From Casp-actino8 sp964563545 (GTDB taxonomy: Bacteria; Actinomycetota; Acidimicrobiia; Acidimicrobiales; Ilumatobacteraceae), in contig CAZLXB010000008.1 in the NCBI GenBank assembly GCA_964563545.1, positions 20,328 to 84,327 on the forward strand: a stretch of 64,000 bases of DNA, in the 5' to 3' direction. Each line of letters opens with the position of its first letter. Within the stretch, counting starts at the first letter, position 1. The position numbers and the translations under genes were made by a program. Positions 50,123 through 59,036 of this stretch are shown here, one piece after another. Below the pieces are notes generated by a model, which worked only from the letters and a program-made list of their open reading frames with translations, made no database searches and was not told where the DNA came from.

Positions 50123-51481
50123 TCAGAGAGACGCGATCAACTTCTCGACTCGCTCGTCACGACTCCGGAACGGGTCCTTGCACAGGACGGTCCGCTGTGC
50201 CTGATCGTTCAACTTCAGATGGACCCAGTCGACTGTGTAATCCCGACGCTTCTCCTTGGCGGCCCGGATGAACTCGCCGCGAAGTCGAGCCCGCGTGTTC
50301 TGCGGTGGCTCGTTGATCGCCTGATCGATGTCGGAGTCGGTGCAGATGCGATCGACCATCCCCCGCGATTGGAGTTTGTAGAAGACACCCCGACCGGTAT
50401 CGATGTCGTGATACTGGAGGTCGAGGAGTTGAACCCGGGGATCGCCGAGTTCGAGCCCGTGGCGATCCATGAACGACTGGATCAAGGAGTGTTTGATGAC
50501 CCAATCGACCTCGCGGTCGAGTTTGAGCGGGTCGTTCTCGATGGTCGACACACAGTGTTCCCACATCTCGAGCGCCCGCTGCTCCTGAGGCGGAAAGCCT
50601 TTCGTCTCCGCGTAACGCAGAGCCCGATCGAGATACTCGCGCTGGATGTCGAGTGCCGTGACCTCCCGACCGTTGGCCAACGCGACAGTCCGCCGGCAGG
50701 TCATGTCGTGACTGATGTCGCGAATCGCCCGAATCGGGTTCTCGAGGCTCATGTCGCGCAGGACGACCTTGGGATCCTCGAGCATGCGGAGCATGCATGC
50801 CGTGGATCCCACCTTCAGGAATGTCGAATACTCGCTCATGTTCGAGTCGCCCACGATCACGTGTAGGCGGCGATAGCGCTCGGCGTCGGCGTGGGGTTCG
50901 TCGCGCGTGTTGATGATGGGACGACTCCGCGTGGTTGCCGACGACATGGTCTCCCAGATGTGGTCGGCGCGCTGAGTCATCGAGTAGATCGGCCCGCGTG
51001 CGGTCTGCACGATCTTTCCGGCGCCGGCGAAGATCTGTCGCGAGACGAGGAACGGTATGAGCACCTCGCCGAGCCGGGCCGCGTCGTCACCCCGACGCGT
51101 CAGATAGTTCTCGTGGCATCCGTAGCTGTTCCCGGCCGAATCGGTGTTGTTCTTGAAGAGATAGACCGTGCCGCGTATCCCCTCTTCGCGTAGGCGTTCC
51201 TCGGCCGAGCCGGCCAACCTTTCGAGAATTCGCTCGCCGGCCTTGTCGTGGACGACGGCGTCGTAGAGCGAGTCGCATTCAGGGGTGGCGTATTCCGGGT
51301 GGGATCCGACATCGAGGTACAGGCGGGCACCGTTCTCGAGAAAGACATTCGAACTACGACCCCACGAGACGACCTTGCGGAACAAGTAGCGCGCGACCTC
51401 GTCCGGGCTCAGACGACGTTGACCCCGCAGCGTGCACGTGACTCCGTACTCGTTCTCGAGTCCGTAGATCCGTCGGTCCAT
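50123..51481 (-). CDS. pafA: Pup-protein ligase PafA
   Basis: 452 residues. Glutamine-synthetase-like ligase that joins Pup to lysines of target proteins. Glu9 (GLENEYGV) and Asp57 (ARLYLDVGSHPEY) fit the metal/ATP site and catalytic Asp; PTYxCHENY-type segment appears as NNTDSAGNSYGCHENYL, and the C-terminal Pup-binding region is complete. The gene follows prcA by 40 bp. The associated regulators pafB and pafC, usual downstream in mycobacteria, are absent. Confidence 0.98.
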   Translation of the reverse strand: MDRRIYGLENEYGVTCTLRGQRRLSPDEVARYLFRKVVSWGRSSNVFLENGARLYLDVGSHPEYATPECDSLYDAVVHDKAGERILERLAGSAEERLREEGIRGTVYLFKNNTDSAGNSYGCHENYLTRRGDDAARLGEVLIPFLVSRQIFAGAGKIVQTARGPIYSMTQRADHIWETMSSATTRSRPIINTRDEPHADAERYRRLHVIVGDSNMSEYSTFLKVGSTACMLRMLEDPKVVLRDMSLENPIRAIRDISHDMTCRRTVALANGREVTALDIQREYLDRALRYAETKGFPPQEQRALEMWEHCVSTIENDPLKLDREVDWVIKHSLIQSFMDRHGLELGDPRVQLLDLQYHDIDTGRGVFYKLQSRGMVDRICTDSDIDQAINEPPQNTRARLRGEFIRAAKEKRRDYTVDWVHLKLNDQAQRTVLCKDPFRSRDERVEKLIASL

Positions 51482-51521
51482 GCGTGGAAACTAGTCGTCG
51501 GTCCGACGAGGGTCGTCGGAC

Positions 51522-52202
51522 TCAGGCGTCCAGGATCGAACGGACCCGTTCGTCGGGGACCCGCTGGAAGCAACGACGGCCGTTCGATCGCGACAGAACC
51601 GCCACCTCGGTGTCGTCGCTCGCGATCCGACGATCGGGCCCGGCGAGGGCGGCTACGCACTTCGACAGCGCGGTCGCGAGGTCGTCAGTCGCCGACCACG
51701 TGGCCGACAATCGTTCCGCGATGGCATCGGCGTCGCCACCGAGGACGCTCATCCCCTTCTCGTCCATGAGAGTTCCGTCGTACAGGATGTGAAACAACTG
51801 GTCGTCGGCGGCCGAGGGCCCGACTTCCGCGATCAGGATCTCGACCTCGAGTGGTTTGACTTCGTGGGTGAAGGTCTGGCCGAGAATCTGGGCGTAGTCG
51901 TTGGCCAGACTCCGGGCTTCCACATCGTCACGCGAGTACGAGTAACCCTTGACGTCGGCATTACGAACCCCGAAGCGCCGCAACTGGTCGAACTCGTTGT
52001 ACTTGCCGACACCCGCGAAGGCGATGCGGTCGTAGATCTCACTGATCTTGCGCAACATGTTCGACGGATTCTCGGCCATCAGGAGAATTCCATCGGTGTA
52101 CTGGACCGCGACGAGGGCGCGTCCCCGAGCGATGCCTTTGCGGGCATAGTCCGCCCGGTCCTTCATCATCTGTTCGGGTGCGACGTAGAAGGGCATGTTC
52201 AT
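51522..52202 (-). CDS. prcA: Proteasome subunit alpha PrcA
   Basis: 226 residues. N-terminal FYVAPEQMMKDRADYARKGIARGRALVAVQYTDGILLMAENPS is the actinobacterial PrcA sequence pattern that forms the gate and alpha ring. The C-terminal part is complete to VRSILDA. Start ATG at 52202 overlaps the prcB stop (52199) by ATGA, so the core particle subunits are co-translated. Confidence 0.98.
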   Translation of the reverse strand: MNMPFYVAPEQMMKDRADYARKGIARGRALVAVQYTDGILLMAENPSNMLRKISEIYDRIAFAGVGKYNEFDQLRRFGVRNADVKGYSYSRDDVEARSLANDYAQILGQTFTHEVKPLEVEILIAEVGPSAADDQLFHILYDGTLMDEKGMSVLGGDADAIAERLSATWSATDDLATALSKCVAALAGPDRRIASDDTEVAVLSRSNGRRCFQRVPDERVRSILDA

Positions 52203-53002
52203 GAGGCCGACTCCCTTCCGGCTCGCTGGGCATTCGCCAGCCGTTCGAAGACCACGGCGAGTTCGGAGTCCTCGATCGCCCGCCAGCCTTCAGCCGAGAT
52301 CGTCGCGACCACCGGATAGATGCCGCGCAGTGCGTCGGGCCCACCGGTTGCCGCATCGACTTCGGCCGCCTCCCAAAGAGCACGACACGCGAGTTCCACC
52401 GCTTCGGCCGAACTCTGGCCCGAGCGATAGCCGACCTTCAAGACGGTGGCCGCCGGCCCCATGCCGGAGCCGGTCGCCACGAACTCGCGCTCCTCGTAAC
52501 GCCCTCCCGTGATGTCGAAGTCCCACAGACGACCGGTGCGACGGATCAGGTCGTAGCCGGCGAAGATCGGAATCACGGCCAGACCTTGCATCGCCGCTCC
52601 GAGGTTGGCCCTGATCATCTGCGACAGCTGGTTGGCCTTGCCTTCGAGGCTGATGGGCCGACCGTCGATCTTCTCGTAGTGCTCGAGTTGCAACTGGAAG
52701 AGTTTGATCATGTCCATGGCCACTCCGGCGGTGCCAGAAATGGCCACGCCGCTGTGACGATCGGCCGGCACGACCTTCTCCATCTCGCGGTTGGCGATTC
52801 TCGTTCCCATCGTCGCGCGGCGATCGCCGGCCATCACCACGCCGTCGGCGTAACGCAGGGCCAACACCGTCGTACCGTGCGGCGCAGCCACCACACCCTC
52901 GATTCCGTCGGTGGTACCGAACGGATCGAGGCCGACCATCTTCAGGAGCGAGGTGAAATTCGAGCCGGGATCGTGCTCGGCCGTGAAGAGCGGGACCTTC
53001 AC
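52199..53002 (-). CDS. prcB: Proteasome subunit beta PrcB
   Basis: 267 residues with a 43-residue propeptide ending at HG|TTVLALRY, so the catalytic Thr1 is residue 44. Downstream VMAGDRRATMG and the GSGMGPAATVLKVGYRSGQSS segments belong to the beta-ring subunit. Lies three bases downstream of pup. The propeptide and autoprocessing site look normal, consistent with a functional core. Confidence 0.98.
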   Translation of the reverse strand: MKVPLFTAEHDPGSNFTSLLKMVGLDPFGTTDGIEGVVAAPHGTTVLALRYADGVVMAGDRRATMGTRIANREMEKVVPADRHSGVAISGTAGVAMDMIKLFQLQLEHYEKIDGRPISLEGKANQLSQMIRANLGAAMQGLAVIPIFAGYDLIRRTGRLWDFDITGGRYEEREFVATGSGMGPAATVLKVGYRSGQSSAEAVELACRALWEAAEVDAATGGPDALRGIYPVVATISAEGWRAIEDSELAVVFERLANAQRAGRESAS

Positions 53003-53005
53003 TCC

Positions 53006-53200
53006 TCACTCACCGCCCTTTTGGATGTAGGACTTCACGAAATCCTCGGCGTTCGACTCGAGCACTTCGTCGATCTCGTCCAGTAGATCGTCCATCTCGG
53101 CTTTCAACTTGTCGCCTTGGGCCGTGACCGCCGCTGCGGCTTCCCCGGATTCCTGTGACTTGTCAGTGGATGACTTTTGCTTCTGGATGCGCTCGGCCAT
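53006..53200 (-). CDS. pup: Prokaryotic ubiquitin-like protein Pup
   Basis: 64 residues, disordered and acidic in the middle, ending KSYIQKGGE. The C-terminal GGE is encoded directly, so no deamidation of a GGQ terminus is needed, unlike M. tuberculosis. The coiled segment DKLKAEMDDLLDEIDEVLE is the helix that binds the Mpa coiled coil. GGAGGAG ribosome-binding site at 53204-53212. Followed by prcB after three bases. Confidence 0.96.
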   Translation of the reverse strand: MAERIQKQKSSTDKSQESGEAAAAVTAQGDKLKAEMDDLLDEIDEVLESNAEDFVKSYIQKGGE

Positions 53201-53248
53201 GGCTCCTCCTGCCCCACATCCTGCCAGCAGGTCGCAGGTTCATCAGCC

Positions 53249-54733
53249 TCAGGACCCCAAACGGTCCAGTAACTCGGTCACGCTCGAACTGCCTTCGACG
53301 AGGTCGCCGACGAGGGCCTTGGTCCCCCGCAAGGGTTCCATCATCGGGACCCGACGAAGCGGGTCCCGACCGACGTCGAACACGATGCTGTCCCAGTTGG
53401 CAGCCACCACGCTCTCGGGCCAGCGGGCCAGGCAACGCCCACGGAAGTAGGCCCTCGTGGAGGCCGGTGGATCGCTGATCGCCGCCACGACATCTGTGTC
53501 CTCGACGAGCGTGTCGAGTCCCACCCGACCAGCGAGACCGCGATCGGGACGCATGTCGTGGTACTGCAGATCGATGGCCTTCAAGCGCAGGTCGTCCGGT
53601 GCCAGGCCGTGCCGCTCGGCGTAGGCGGAGACGAGACGCTCCTTGGCCACCCAGTCGACCTTGCCGGCGACCCGTAAACGATCGGTCGACAGACCGTCGA
53701 GAACTTCCTCCCACAGACCGAGTACTTCCTCGCCGACCCGTTCGCCCACGCACTCGAGTCCGTGCGAACGCTCGTACTTGCGCGCCCATTCGAGAAGCGC
53801 CCATTGAACGTCGAGTGCGGTCATCCGCTGGCCATTGCGGAGCAGGACGGTCTGACGAAGTGTCGGGTCATGGCTCACCTGGCGGATGGCCGCCACCGGA
53901 TGGGCGAGACCGAGATCGGAACCGATCGCCGCGTCCTCGATCATGGCGAGGACGATCGCCGTGGTACCCACCTTCAGAAACGTCGCGGTCTGGCTCATGT
54001 TGGCATCACCGACGATCACGTGAAGTCGACGGTACTTCTGGGGGTCGCAATGAGGTTCGTCGCGTGTGTTCACGATCGGACGCTTCAAGGTCGTCTCGAG
54101 TCCGACCTCCTCCTCGAAGAAGTCGGCGCGCTGACTGAGCTGGAACGGAACTTCGGCCGATCCGATACCCGGGAACTCGGAACCGACCTTGCCCGCACCG
54201 CAGAAGACCTGACGCGTCACGAAGTGCGGGGTGATTTCGGCAACCAGACGGCCAAAGGGCAAAGCACGGTCGACGAGATAGTTCTCGTGGCATCCGTAGC
54301 TGTTGCCCTTGCCGTCGGAATTGTTCTTGTAGATCAGGAGCTCGGCACCGTCGGGCAAGAAGGAACGACTCTCCACCATCGACCGTCGGACGATCTCCTC
54401 GGCGGCGCGGTCGAAGACCAGACATTCCCGGGCGTCGCGGCACTCCGGCGTCGAAATCTCGGGATGGGCGTGATCGACGTAATACCGGGCACCATTGGTG
54501 AGCACGGCGTTCACGAGGTGGGCCTCGACTTCGGGCGCCAGCCCATCGTCGAAGGAGAATCCACGAGCGTCGTTACCCGGCCGCTCGTCCTCGAAGTCCC
54601 AACCCACGCGTCGGGCCGTAGCCGCAACATAGGAATTGATCAGAACCGAGGAAGCCAGCACCGGGTTCGGGTCGCCGTTGCGAACGAGAATCCCGTACTC
54701 GGTCTCGATGCCGCAGACCTTCGCGATGGCCAT
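53249..54733 (-). CDS. dop: Depupylase/deamidase Dop
   Basis: 494 residues. PafA-like fold with Glu10 (CGIETEYGI) and Asp87 (ARYYVDHAHPE). The long insertion at about 43-65 (GWDFEDERPGNDARGFSFDDGL) is the Dop-specific loop, absent in PafA, and distinguishes it. Removes Pup from substrates; because Pup already ends in GGE, deamidation is not its task here. Sits between mpa (6-bp gap) and pup (48 bp). Confidence 0.97.
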   Translation of the reverse strand: MAIAKVCGIETEYGILVRNGDPNPVLASSVLINSYVAATARRVGWDFEDERPGNDARGFSFDDGLAPEVEAHLVNAVLTNGARYYVDHAHPEISTPECRDARECLVFDRAAEEIVRRSMVESRSFLPDGAELLIYKNNSDGKGNSYGCHENYLVDRALPFGRLVAEITPHFVTRQVFCGAGKVGSEFPGIGSAEVPFQLSQRADFFEEEVGLETTLKRPIVNTRDEPHCDPQKYRRLHVIVGDANMSQTATFLKVGTTAIVLAMIEDAAIGSDLGLAHPVAAIRQVSHDPTLRQTVLLRNGQRMTALDVQWALLEWARKYERSHGLECVGERVGEEVLGLWEEVLDGLSTDRLRVAGKVDWVAKERLVSAYAERHGLAPDDLRLKAIDLQYHDMRPDRGLAGRVGLDTLVEDTDVVAAISDPPASTRAYFRGRCLARWPESVVAANWDSIVFDVGRDPLRRVPMMEPLRGTKALVGDLVEGSSSVTELLDRLGS

Positions 54734-54738
54734 GACGT

Positions 54739-56499
54739 TTACAGGTACTGGCCGGTTGCCGTGCGCTCGATGGCTCGACCACCCGCCACGCCCCGGTCGC
54801 GACCTTCGTTGACGAGCGTGCGAATGAAGACGATCCGCTCACCCTTCTTACCGGAGATCTTCGCCCAGTCGTCGGGATTGGTCGTGTTCGGGAGATCCTC
54901 GTGCTCCCGGAACTCCTGGCGAATCGAATCGAGGAGGTCGGCGGTCCGGATGCCCTTCTCGCCACCACCGATCACGCGCTTGATCGCCGACTTCTTGGCG
55001 CGGCGGACGATGTTCTCGATCATGGCACCGGACGCGAAGTCGCGGAAGAAGAGAACTTCCTTGTCTCCATTGGCGTAGGTCACCTCGAGGAAGCGATTCG
55101 CTTCGTCGTCGCGGTACATCTCGCCCACCGTCGCCTCGATCATCCCGGCGACCGCCGTTCCGACATCGCCGGCGTCCCCGATCTCGGAGGCGGCGATCGG
55201 GATCTCGGTCGTGAGATACCTCGAGAAGATCTGACGGGCGGCCTCGGCGTTGGGGCGTTCGATCTTGATCTTCACGTCGAGTCGCCCGGGGCGCAGGATG
55301 GCCGGATCGATGAGATCCTCGCGGTTGGTCGCACCGATCACGATGACGTTGCGGAGGCCCTCGACACCGTCGATCTCGGCGAGGAGCTGGGGCACGATCG
55401 TCGACTCCATGTCGGAAGAGATGCCGGTTCCGCGGGTTCGGAACATCGAGTCCATCTCGTCGAAGAAGACGATCACCGGCCAGCCCTCTTCACTCTTCTC
55501 GCGCGCCCGCTGGAACACGAGGCGAATCTGGCGCTCGGTCTCGCCGACGTACTTGTTGAGCAACTCGGGGCCTTTGATGTTGATGAAGTAGCTCCGACCC
55601 TTCTCGTCACCGGTCTTGGCGGCGACCTTGCGGGCCAGGCTGTTGGCGACCGCTTTCGCGATGAGCGTCTTGCCGCAACCGGGCGGGCCGTACAAGAGAA
55701 TTCCCTTCGGCGCCGGAAGCAAATGTTCGGCGAAGAGCTCGTGATGGAGGAAAGGCAGCTCGACGGCGTCGGCGATCTGCTCGATCTGGGCGTCGAGGCC
55801 CCCGATGTCGGAGTAACTGATGTCGGGCACTTCTTCGAGGAGGAGTTCTTCGACCTCCGGCCGCGGAAGCTTTTCGATCAACATGTTCGAGCGGATCTCG
55901 CGACGTACCGAATCACCGTTCCGCAGGAAGACCCCCCGGAGCGATCCGGCGATCTCGCAGACGATCTCGTCGTCGGCTCGACCGACGACGATCGCGCGAA
56001 TGCCGTCGTCCAGTACTTCCTTGATGGTCACGACGTCTCCGCCGCCCTCGGCATCGCGAGCCCGGATGACGTTGAAGCTCTCGTTCAACACGACCTCGCA
56101 ACCGATGTCGAGAGTGTCGATCTCGATCTCCGGATGGATGTTCACCCGCATCTTGCGACCAGCCGTCAGGACATCGACCGTGCCGTCGTCGTTCTTGCCC
56201 ACGACCGAGCCGTAGGCCGACGGGGGTTGCGACAGCTTGTCGACTTCGTCACGCAGGTTCGCGATGTGTTCGCGGGCCTCGCGCAGCGTGAAACTCAACT
56301 TCTCGTTCTTGGCCGTCTCCTGGGCGAGCAGACCCTTGGTCTCGAGGAGTCGCTCCTCGAGCTGGCGCATACGCAAGGGGGCATCGGCGAGCCGACGCCG
56401 CAGAGCGGTCACCTCCGCTTCGAGCACCTCGAGCGAGGCTCGCAGACCGGCGATGTCGGCGGCCCCCTCCGATGGCTGATTGTCGGCTGTCGAACCCAC
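54739..56499 (-). CDS. mpa: Proteasome-associated ATPase Mpa/ARC
   Basis: 586 residues from a GTG at 56499 with AGGAGG five bases upstream. N-terminal coiled coil (about 15-70, LRASLEVLEAEVTALRRRLADAPLRMRQLEERLLETKGLL), OB domains, then AAA module with Walker A GPPGCGKT and Walker B VIVFFDEMDSM, and the C-terminal QYL end that docks on the 20S core. Unfolds pupylated proteins. Upstream extension to 56580 would pass through a poorly coding stretch. Confidence 0.97.
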   Translation of the reverse strand: MGSTADNQPSEGAADIAGLRASLEVLEAEVTALRRRLADAPLRMRQLEERLLETKGLLAQETAKNEKLSFTLREAREHIANLRDEVDKLSQPPSAYGSVVGKNDDGTVDVLTAGRKMRVNIHPEIEIDTLDIGCEVVLNESFNVIRARDAEGGGDVVTIKEVLDDGIRAIVVGRADDEIVCEIAGSLRGVFLRNGDSVRREIRSNMLIEKLPRPEVEELLLEEVPDISYSDIGGLDAQIEQIADAVELPFLHHELFAEHLLPAPKGILLYGPPGCGKTLIAKAVANSLARKVAAKTGDEKGRSYFINIKGPELLNKYVGETERQIRLVFQRAREKSEEGWPVIVFFDEMDSMFRTRGTGISSDMESTIVPQLLAEIDGVEGLRNVIVIGATNREDLIDPAILRPGRLDVKIKIERPNAEAARQIFSRYLTTEIPIAASEIGDAGDVGTAVAGMIEATVGEMYRDDEANRFLEVTYANGDKEVLFFRDFASGAMIENIVRRAKKSAIKRVIGGGEKGIRTADLLDSIRQEFREHEDLPNTTNPDDWAKISGKKGERIVFIRTLVNEGRDRGVAGGRAIERTATGQYL

Positions 56500-56621
56500 C
56501 GGAACCTCCTGCGCGAAACCTACACCGGCTCCACCGATCGTGCGACGGCAGAGGTGTCCGTGTAGGCTCGGGCGAACCACCCCCGATCACCCCCGATCAC
56601 ACGAGGAGCATTGGAAGAACC

Positions 56622-56867
56622 ATGAAGGTCTGGATCGATCAGGATCTCTGCACCGGCGACGGACTCTGCGAAGAGATCGCCCCTGACGTCTTCACTCTGC
56701 TCGACGACGGGCTCGCCTACGTGAAGGAAGGCAGCAAGATCTACGCGACGGCCAAGGGCAACCCCCAAGGTGCCGATGGTCTCGCCGAGATCCCCGATGG
56801 TCAACTCGACGCCGTGATCGAGTCCGCCGAGGAATGCCCCGGCGAGTGCATCTTCATCGAGCCCTGA
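56622..56867 (+). CDS. Small single-cluster ferredoxin
   Basis: 81 residues. DLCTGDGLCEEIAPDVF and ECPGECIFIEP give Cys10, Cys16 and Cys near 72 plus the usual CPG; Asp13 stands where the fourth cysteine would be, so a 3Fe-4S or Asp-ligated 4Fe-4S cluster is likely. Divergent from mpa, as in other actinomycetes that have a ferredoxin next to arc. Its 3' end overlaps the trmI 3' end by 14 bp. Electron partner unknown. Confidence 0.9.
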   Translation: MKVWIDQDLCTGDGLCEEIAPDVFTLLDDGLAYVKEGSKIYATAKGNPQGADGLAEIPDGQLDAVIESAEECPGECIFIEP

Positions 56868-57648
56868 TCTCTTCGCCGAGCAATCGGCCGACGGTCAAAA
56901 AGCCCGTATGGGCCACCATCCGGTGATCCGGACGGACTGCGTTTCCTTCGATGTACCAGCCACGGTGCAACACCTCGAGGGTTCTCGTCCCCGCCCAGCG
57001 CGGATTGGCCATTCGATGTCGGGTCTCTGCGGCCTGGGTGATCGACGGCGTATAAGCCACGAGGATCCCGCCCGGGCGTAGGGCCAACTCGGCGTGAGGC
57101 ACGACCTGCCACGGTTCGGGGAGATCGAGAACGACCCGATCGATCCGCCCGTGCAGGGCCTCGTCGATCCCCTCGTAGGCGTCTCGCACCTCCACCTGAT
57201 ACCGATCGAGAACGTCGGCACCGAGGAAGGATCCGACGTTCGCCCGTGCCCGTTGGGCGAAGTCCTCCCGCAGTTCGTAACCCACGATGTCGGCCCCCCA
57301 TCGCAGCATCGTCATCGAGAGCGCCCCCGAACCGACGCCGCTCTCGAAGACCCGAACGCCCGGACCGATGTCGGCGAGCATGCAGATCGGAGCCAGGTCC
57401 TTCGGATAGATGACCTGTGCTCCCCGAGGCATCTCGATCACGAAGTCCTCCAACGTCGGTCGTAGCGCGATGTATCGCGCGCCTCGGGTCGACTGCACCC
57501 GAACTCCTTCGGGCAGCCCGACGATTTCCGAATGCGAGACGAAACCGGCGTGACTGTGGAACTCGGCCCCCTCCGTGAGGGTCAGTAGATATCGACGTTG
57601 CTTGCCGTCGATCAACATCACCTTTTCGCCGTATCGGAACTCACTCAC
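56854..57648 (-). CDS. trmI: tRNA (adenine58-N1)-methyltransferase TrmI
   Basis: 264 residues. VYPKDLAPICMLADIGPGVRVFESGVGSGALSMTMLRWG is the SAM-binding region of the TrmI/Gcd14 family; DLPEPWQVV is the catalytic NPP(Y/W)-like motif and the N-terminal beta domain is typical. Makes m1A58 in the tRNA T-loop. GTG start at 57648 overlaps the ttuA stop (GTGA). AGAGGTG lies upstream as ribosome-binding site. The upstream in-frame extension is inside ttuA. Confidence 0.93.
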   Translation of the reverse strand: MSEFRYGEKVMLIDGKQRRYLLTLTEGAEFHSHAGFVSHSEIVGLPEGVRVQSTRGARYIALRPTLEDFVIEMPRGAQVIYPKDLAPICMLADIGPGVRVFESGVGSGALSMTMLRWGADIVGYELREDFAQRARANVGSFLGADVLDRYQVEVRDAYEGIDEALHGRIDRVVLDLPEPWQVVPHAELALRPGGILVAYTPSITQAAETRHRMANPRWAGTRTLEVLHRGWYIEGNAVRPDHRMVAHTGFLTVGRLLGEEIRAR

Positions 57649-58631
57649 TTCTTCACCTCTTTGTCCGCCCGTCGTCGAGCCGCCGACTTCTTCACGACCA
57701 TCTCGACTGGCACCGGAGTCAGCGACGAGGCACGTTCGGCCAGGCGGCAGAACGCGCAGACCGACTCGCCCCCGGCACCGGTAGGCGCTCCACACCTCGT
57801 GCACGAGGAAAGTCCGGCCGCGCCGCGTTCGTGGACACCGGCAAGGAGCGGCGACATGCGTTCGAGGAAACCGAGGTAGTAGGAAGACTTCGTTCCCGGC
57901 GACTTCTCCTCGATGAGGTTCAAGGCCTCCTTGTAACCCAGATGTTTGTTGCCCACGGCCATCGGGCACTCGTCGACGATGTAGTCGATGCCACGAATCA
58001 CGCACCAGGCCGCCATCTCGCGCTCGCTCAATCGAACGAGGGGTTTCACCTTCTTCGGAAATCCCTCACGCGCCGCAAGGACCGGGAGTTGACGCGCGAG
58101 GTACTCGACGTCCCAACGCAGCGAGTTCCCGAACAACACGGCGGCTTCGTCATCGAGGTTGTGGCCGGTGACGACGACGTCGTATCCGCCTTCGCGGGCC
58201 CAATGATCGAAGAGGTGACGTTTGCTCATCCCGCAGGCCGAACAAGGGACACGACCGGTGGCTTTGGCCGCGGTCGGCACGTCGAATCCGTGGTCATCGC
58301 GTAGCGACACCACCTTCAACGTGAGACCCCGATCGTCGGCGAACCGCCGAGCGAAGTCCTCTGATTCCCGGCTGTACTCACCGATCCCCAAACCGATGTA
58401 CAGACCATCGACGCGGTAACCGAGCTCGACCAGGATGTCCCAGACCGCCAGCGAGTCCTTGCCACCCGACACGGCTACGAGAATGCGGTCTTCGGAAGCG
58501 AACATCCCGAAGTCGTCGATCGCCTTGCGGACCTGGCGCCGACACAACTCGAGGAAATGCTCGGCGCAGAAATTCGCGTTGTGTCGAGGGAGGTCGATGA
58601 TGGCCGGCCCGCGGCACGTGCGACATTTCAT
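57645..58631 (-). CDS. ttuA: tRNA-5-methyluridine-54 2-sulfurtransferase TtuA-like
   Basis: 328 residues of the TtuA/TtcA PP-loop family. N-terminal zinc site Cys3, Cys6, Cys22 with His25; PP-loop SGGKDS at 55-60; iron-sulfur cysteines Cys130, Cys133 (PCSAC) and Cys222 (DECPM), the same three positions that I recall for Thermus TtuA; C-terminal zinc finger CTRCGAPTG...CAFC. Thiolates U54 in the T-loop. Adjacent trmI (m1A58) and ttuB-like carrier support the assignment. Overlaps trmI by 4 bp. Confidence 0.87.
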   Translation of the reverse strand: MKCRTCRGPAIIDLPRHNANFCAEHFLELCRRQVRKAIDDFGMFASEDRILVAVSGGKDSLAVWDILVELGYRVDGLYIGLGIGEYSRESEDFARRFADDRGLTLKVVSLRDDHGFDVPTAAKATGRVPCSACGMSKRHLFDHWAREGGYDVVVTGHNLDDEAAVLFGNSLRWDVEYLARQLPVLAAREGFPKKVKPLVRLSEREMAAWCVIRGIDYIVDECPMAVGNKHLGYKEALNLIEEKSPGTKSSYYLGFLERMSPLLAGVHERGAAGLSSCTRCGAPTGAGGESVCAFCRLAERASSLTPVPVEMVVKKSAARRRADKEVKK

Positions 58632-58635
58632 GTGT

Positions 58636-58830
58636 TCAGCCCCCGGACACCACGGGTCGAATCTCGATCACATCGTCGGCTTCGAGCTCGCCATCCCCAG
58701 GTACGAGGGTTCCGTTGCGGATCACGAGGTGGCCCTCACGCGTCAGACCCAGTTCGGTGAGCAAAGCATGGACACGACGACGTCCGCTCAACTCGATTTC
58801 GCGGCGCGGATTGCGCAGGATCACTTTCAC
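58636..58830 (-). CDS. ttuB: ThiS/MoaD-like sulfur carrier TtuB-like
   Basis: 64 residues, beta-grasp carrier ending VVSGG, so the C-terminal diglycine would be thiocarboxylated. Its position 4 bp upstream of ttuA on the same strand supports a TtuB-like role in tRNA thiolation. MoaD and ThiS are alternatives, but no molybdenum cofactor or thiamine gene is nearby. The activating E1 enzyme is not in this window. Confidence 0.8.
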   Translation of the reverse strand: MKVILRNPRREIELSGRRRVHALLTELGLTREGHLVIRNGTLVPGDGELEADDVIEIRPVVSGG

Positions 58831-58831
58831 G

Positions 58832-59032
58832 TCAACGCCCGCGGCGTGACGAGACCTGCAAGGTCTCGCCGGGAGTCAGAACCTCGGTCGAGATGGTCTG
58901 GGGACGTTTCTGACCGAGACGGCGAAGTCCGCGAATCGTCCACACGACAACTCCGACGGCGAACCAGCCTCGCCGTCCTTTGACGAGACCTTCACGCAGA
59001 CTGCGCGCCCTCAGATACGACAACAGCGGCAC
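58832..59032 (-). CDS. Hypothetical protein with one hydrophobic segment
   Basis: 66 residues from a GTG at 59032. Arg-rich with a single short hydrophobic segment (GWFAVGVVVWTI) and basic flanks; likely membrane-associated. The GTG is used because the next gene's stop lies at 59037. It ends one base before ttuB's start. No homologous family is recognised. A longer start at 59080 would overlap the next gene. Confidence 0.55.
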   Translation of the reverse strand: MPLLSYLRARSLREGLVKGRRGWFAVGVVVWTIRGLRRLGQKRPQTISTEVLTPGETLQVSSRRGR

Positions 59033-59036
59033 GGTG

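Noticed and set aside
54901..56565. A 554-codon + strand frame antisense to mpa
   Set aside because: No domain or start signal; Mpa on the - strand is unambiguous from coiled coil to the QYL terminus.
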